Source of the DNA: an uncultured Acetatifactor sp.
GTDB lineage: Bacteria > Bacillota > Clostridia > Lachnospirales > Lachnospiraceae
Direction of reading: 5' to 3'
NCBI GenBank assembly: GCA_910585615.1
Contig: CAJUFO010000120.1
Span: forward strand, 1 to 9,069
DNA length: 9,069 bases
Part shown: piece after piece, positions 6,706 through 9,069 of the stretch
Layout of the letters: every line of letters begins with the position of its first letter
How positions within the stretch are numbered: the first letter of the stretch is position 1
The notes under the pieces: model-generated
Told to the model about the DNA's origin: nothing
The model's database searches: none
What the model saw: the letters and a program-made list of their open reading frames with translations, nothing else
Position numbers and translations under genes: made by a program

Positions 6706-7186
6706 AGGTATCGGCATTTAATTGTAGTCCCATGGGATGATGGTTCCCTGCGGGAATTGGTGTGTACCTGTAGGTACGGTTGTTATCAGGTCTTGAACCA
6801 TCTTGCTCTAAAAGCAATGTGGTAGATTTAATCTATATCGCCCATAAGTGGTCGAAAGATTTCTAATCCTTCAGTTTGAATGATTTGAAACTTGCAGCAT
6901 CAAAATTTCTAATTGGAAATAAGTTCACATTTGAATCGACAAAATTGGCGATTGGATATATAAGCTGACTGAATGAATTGTTCTGCCAAGTGGGTAACGA
7001 TTTGTTACAGCCCTTCATATAATGGAAGTATTATAAAAAGACTTCCGTTCGTTACAAAGCGAACGCTTTAAAAGGTTTGCTCGCCCGTTTTGGCGAACAA
7101 AATATTCATATAAGGTCAGATGCTGGTATCGGCTGTGTTTTCTACGAAAAGCCCAAATGGGCGTGACTGATATAGTTCACTCCGAA

Positions 7187-7242
7187 TTTTTGTGGAATCA
7201 GATCACTATTTGAAGTATTTTTTGTGGAGTCAGATTTCTATT
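7187..7242 (+). repeat. two 24-base direct repeats, 32-base period
   Basis: Bases 7187-7210 and 7219-7242 agree at 21 of 24 positions. Both read TTTTTGTGGA, then A or G, then TCAGAT, then two variable bases, then CTATT. A third, shorter GTCAGAT lies at 7115-7121. They sit inside the candidate RNA and may be a duplicated hairpin arm or a protein-binding site. Confidence 0.75.
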
Positions 7243-7300
7243 AAAAGATGCCGACAATTTTAGCGAGAACCTTTTTCACTTCAAAACGAAATATCTTAAA

Positions 7301-7335
7301 CCTATAGCGATGGGTTTAAACCCAACACCTATAGG
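7301..7335 (+). other. nested palindrome hairpin
   Basis: An outer stem CCTATAG (7301-7307) with CTATAGG (7329-7335) encloses a perfect 14-base palindrome, TGGGTTTAAACCCA (7311-7324), across a small internal loop (3 and 4 bases). It is one of the most stable-looking elements in the non-coding region. Confidence 0.65.
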
Positions 7336-7575
7336 GGGATGAGTTTTCCGCAGAAGTGTGTAAAAAGTTGTCCCACGGTGGTACAACTGCAATCATACGA
7401 ATTAGTTTATCGTGGACTAATCGTAGGAAGTTGAGAAAGATTCATAAAAGATCATATCATCCCTCCACAAATGGGGGAAAATGAGTAACCACGATTTCGT
7501 GGTGAGTTATACGATTACACAGAATTAAATAATCGCCATAAAAGCGAAAACCTACAACTGAATATTGATTTACAT

Positions 7576-7605
7576 TAGGGAGCCAATTCAGGACTCTCTA
7601 TTTTT
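7576..7605 (+). terminator. intrinsic-terminator-like hairpin at the end of the candidate RNA
   Basis: TAGGGAG (7576-7582) pairs with CTCTCTA (7594-7600), seven pairs including one G-U, and is followed at once by TTTTT (7601-7605). The cap CCAATTCAGGA can add two C-G pairs, leaving hexaloop AATTCA and a bulged A. It is placed where a transcript of the structured region would be expected to end, 61 bases before the next start codon. The stem is modest, so termination may be partial or regulated. Confidence 0.5.
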
Positions 7606-7627
7606 GCGTCACCAATTCAGGAGACGC
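7606..7627 (+). promoter_or_regulatory. second hairpin with the same apical cap, in the leader of the HNH/AP2-like gene
   Basis: GCGTC (7606-7610) pairs with GACGC (7623-7627) around a loop containing the same 11 bases, CCAATTCAGGA (7612-7622), as the preceding hairpin. The stems are unrelated in sequence, yet the cap is identical. That pattern points to recognition of the cap as RNA. No T-run follows, so this one is not a terminator; it lies 39 bases before the downstream start codon. Confidence 0.5.
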
Positions 7628-7666
7628 TTCTATTATCATATCTAAAAGGAGCATCTAAAGTAAACA

Positions 7667-8950
7667 ATGAATACAGTTACAGTAAATGAAGAAACAAAAA
7701 TATGCAAGAAATGTGGCAGGATACTGCCTATGGAAAGCTTTCGGTTGGTAAAAGGACAGTTCAATAATCCATACTATTTAGGACAGTGCAAAGAATGTGA
7801 ATATAAGAGCCAACGTGAATACCTGGAGAAAAAGAATAGAATCGAGTTCCCTGAGGATCTTGAGATATTGATACAGAGAAGATATAAAGACATCAAGCCT
7901 GAAAGGATACTGGATATTTCAAATGCCAATGTCGTTCCGTTAGACACGGATGAAACCTTTATCAGGCTGATGGACTATAAGGATACATGGCTATCGAATT
8001 ATGGAAGAGTGGTCAGGCTTTCTGATGGCAGATATGATCTGCTGCAGGGAAGCTATGACAGCTACGGGGCATTGCATTATACATTGAGAAAGAACGTATT
8101 CATCGATGGTAGATGGATTTATAAGACGGCCTACTTATATGCAGCAAAAGCAGTAGTTGAAGAATTCATCGTGAATCCAGATAAAAGGAATGGCATCTAC
8201 ATATGGCACAGCGGATTTGATAAACAGGACTGTTATTATAGAAACCTATACCCATTGAATCAGGAACAGTACAGGATTGTGAAGAACCATTTCATCAAGA
8301 CAGGCGATGATTCAGAGAGATTCATCCTGAAAGTGATGAATGACATAAGGTACAAGCCGGATGACTGGAGCAGCAGGGCGATGGAGCCGATTATGTGTGG
8401 GATTGGGTATTGGGGAAGCGAAGACGTAGACTGCAAATCAGAGTCTTATCTTAGATGGCATGATATGATTAACCGCTGCTACAATGAGAAGTTCCTTAAG
8501 AGACAGCCGCAGTATAGAGGATGCAGTGTCTGCGAGGAATGGCTCAATTACAGCAACTTCAAGGTATGGTATGACCAGAACAATATTCCAAGGATGTCTT
8601 TTGATTTGGATAAGGACATCCTATTCAAAGGAAATAAGATATATAGCCCTGAGACAGTGGTATTCGTGCCCCATACAATCAATACGCTTTTCCTTAGCAA
8701 AAAGGATGACAGGGGAGATTTCCCGATAGGTGTCTATTGTGAGAAAGATAAAAAGAGGTTCCGGGCGGCCATGTCTTTCATGGGCAAACAGATTAAGCTG
8801 GGAAGCTTTGAGACTGCGGAATCTGCTTTTGAAAGGTACAAAGAATATAAAGAGGACTTCATCAAAGATATGGCGGAACAGTTTAAGGATGAGATTCCAG
8901 ATAAAGTATATAGAGCGATGATGAACTGGAAGATTGAAATCGATGATTAA
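7667..8950 (+). CDS. phage-type protein with zinc ribbon, HNH/NUMOD-like and AP2-like regions
   Basis: A 427-residue protein. An in-frame stop at 7661-7663 fixes the ATG at 7667; AAAAGGAG (7644-7651) lies an unusually long 15 bases upstream. Residues 13-44 hold CxxC-x24-CxxC (CKKCGRILPMESF, then CKEC), a treble-clef or zinc-ribbon head common in phage HNH proteins. Residues ~100-197 look like a NUMOD4/HNH unit (TWLSNYGRVVRL, then AVVEEFIVNP, then WHSGF to YRNLYPL), with a degenerate HNH core. Residues ~262-340 show RWHDMINRCYN, CSVCEEWLNYSNFKVWY, LDKDILFKGNKIYSPE and VPHTINTL, a module seen in many phage HNH/AP2 proteins. Residues ~353-425 (FPIGVYCEKDKKRFRAAMSF, IKLGSFETAESAFERYKEYK) resemble an AP2-like DNA-binding domain and its helical tail. 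Likely a homing-endonuclease relative or DNA-binding protein; activity is uncertain. It lies directly behind the structured RNA. Confidence 0.8.
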   Translation: MNTVTVNEETKICKKCGRILPMESFRLVKGQFNNPYYLGQCKECEYKSQREYLEKKNRIEFPEDLEILIQRRYKDIKPERILDISNANVVPLDTDETFIRLMDYKDTWLSNYGRVVRLSDGRYDLLQGSYDSYGALHYTLRKNVFIDGRWIYKTAYLYAAKAVVEEFIVNPDKRNGIYIWHSGFDKQDCYYRNLYPLNQEQYRIVKNHFIKTGDDSERFILKVMNDIRYKPDDWSSRAMEPIMCGIGYWGSEDVDCKSESYLRWHDMINRCYNEKFLKRQPQYRGCSVCEEWLNYSNFKVWYDQNNIPRMSFDLDKDILFKGNKIYSPETVVFVPHTINTLFLSKKDDRGDFPIGVYCEKDKKRFRAAMSFMGKQIKLGSFETAESAFERYKEYKEDFIKDMAEQFKDEIPDKVYRAMMNWKIEIDD

Positions 8951-8974
8951 AAATAAACGGAGGATACAAAATTA

Positions 8975-9069
8975 ATGACAGCAAACAGAGACAGTGAAAT
9001 AAACAAAAGGTATGGGAATCTGCTTGACGGCATCCAAGATAGTCCACAGACAGGATATAGGACGCAACA
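8975..9069 (+). CDS. start of an unidentified protein, 3' end outside window
   Basis: An ATG at 8975 with GGAGG at 8959-8963 opens a frame that stays open to the window end, giving 31 residues (MTANRDSEINKRYGNLL, then DGIQDSPQTGYRTQ). It starts 24 bases after the HNH/AP2-like gene's stop, so it is probably in the same transcript. The visible part is hydrophilic, with no signal peptide or motif I recognise. No function is proposed. Confidence 0.6.
   Translation, partial: MTANRDSEINKRYGNLLDGIQDSPQTGYRTQ

Larger units (their letters stand above)
6632..7605 (+). ncRNA. candidate large structured non-coding RNA, about 0.9-1 kb
   Basis: The 1017 bases between the cysteine-motif gene and the HNH/AP2-like gene hold no credible ORF on either strand, but a near-continuous series of inverted repeats. 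Clear examples: ATGCCGATA/TATCGGCAT (6633-6641 with 6709-6717); TAGGTTCA-AA-TGAACCTA (6647-6664); GTACC-TGTA-GGTAC (6764-6777); ACCA/TGGT around TTGCT/AGCAA (6797-6823); ATTTC/GAAAT (6905-6920); AATCG/CGATT (6934-6953); a compound hairpin at 6988-7015; GGAAGT/ACTTCC (7024-7046); CGTTCG/CGAACG (7046-7065); TCGCC/GGCGA (7081-7096); GCCC-AAAT-GGGC (7151-7162); CCTATAG/CTATAGG (7301-7335); AGTTGT/ACAACT (7366-7388); TACG-ATTAGT/ACTAAT-CGTA (7396-7425); ACCACGA-TT-TCGTGGT (7488-7503); CGATTA/TAATCG (7512-7535). It ends at a terminator-like hairpin. Size, density and element context recall GOLLD and ROOL RNAs, but I cannot confirm membership. Strand + is chosen from the terminator and neighbouring genes. 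Confidence 0.6.
5707..9069. mobile_element. left part of an integrated element (prophage or ICE), right end outside window
   Basis: Everything after the comM break is lower in GC than the host genes. It carries small genes typical of phages and conjugative elements: a cold-shock fragment, an HU homologue, a small cysteine-motif protein and an HNH/AP2-like protein. About 1 kb of structured non-coding DNA separates them. All genes point rightwards. No integrase, relaxase, terminase or structural gene lies inside the window, so the element type is undetermined. comM is a known insertion site elsewhere, for example for AbaR-type resistance islands in Acinetobacter baumannii, which supports the interpretation. 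Confidence 0.75.

Noticed and set aside
6973..7071. Small ORF of 32 codons in the non-coding region
   Set aside because: It has no ribosome binding site, lies across several hairpins and has no recognisable motif.
7187..7242. CRISPR array
   Set aside because: Only two imperfect repeats with an eight-base gap; no spacers of usual length and no cas genes.
7576..7627. ANTAR-type dual hexaloop antiterminator
   Set aside because: Two adjacent hairpins with hexaloops and a terminator fit the layout, but the loops (AATTCA) lack the required G at position four.
6650..7666. Group I or group II self-splicing intron with the downstream homing-endonuclease-like gene
   Set aside because: GATATAG at 7169-7175 faintly resembles a group I S element, but no P/Q/R partners were found. 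No group II domain V-like hairpin (AGC or CGC catalytic triad context with a GAAA loop) is visible, and the flanks are not an interrupted gene.
6650..7666. tRNA genes, often found near large phage RNAs
   Set aside because: No acceptor/T-arm combination or GGTTCRANYCC-type box was found. GGTTCAAATGAACC at 6649-6662 is a palindrome, not a T-arm.
7606..7666. IscB/OMEGA-type guide RNA upstream of an HNH nuclease
   Set aside because: The downstream protein has no RuvC motifs or bridge helix, so it is not IscB; a looser functional link is kept only as a hypothesis.

Overview
The window looks like a chromosomal segment from a GC-rich gut-type Clostridium relative (Bacillota, probably Lachnospiraceae), cut by the left end of a lower-GC mobile element. 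The assignment is an inference from strong AGGAGG-type ribosome binding sites, sigma-A-like promoters (for example TTGTCT-17-TATAAT) and protein families typical of Clostridia. No 16S rRNA or other marker is present.

Host part (about 1-5706, all genes on the + strand). It starts with the C-terminal end of a PD-(D/E)XK nuclease-like protein of the AAA-ATPase/DUF1703 type. Next come an XRE-family regulator with a long helical C-terminal part, and a half-size ABC exporter with its own promoter. A PilT-like type IV pilus retraction ATPase follows, also behind its own promoter; its Walker A lysine is arginine and its His-box TLHT-type motif is lost. The last host gene is comM/yifB, an AAA+ helicase associated with natural transformation, which breaks off after the conserved LDRID residues.

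Element part (about 5707-9069). At the comM break, base composition and codon use shift to AT-rich. First comes a 314-base gene-free leader with several hairpins, then a 24-codon cold-shock-domain fragment, an HU-type DNA-binding protein and a 70-residue cysteine-motif protein; the last two overlap. About 1 kb follows (roughly 6650-7666) with no credible ORF on either strand but packed almost end to end with inverted repeats. I read this as a candidate large structured non-coding RNA, of the size class of the 'ornate' RNAs GOLLD and ROOL. It ends at a terminator-like hairpin whose 11-nt cap is repeated exactly in a second hairpin on a different stem. Directly downstream is a 427-residue phage-type protein with a zinc-ribbon, an HNH/NUMOD-like region and an AP2-like region, followed by the start of another gene running off the window.

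The strongest lead is the 1-kb structured region. Other points worth checking are the element boundary in comM, the altered PilT ATPase and the cold-shock fragment. No integrase, relaxase, capsid or other diagnostic gene is in view, so whether the element is a prophage, an ICE or something else cannot be decided here.
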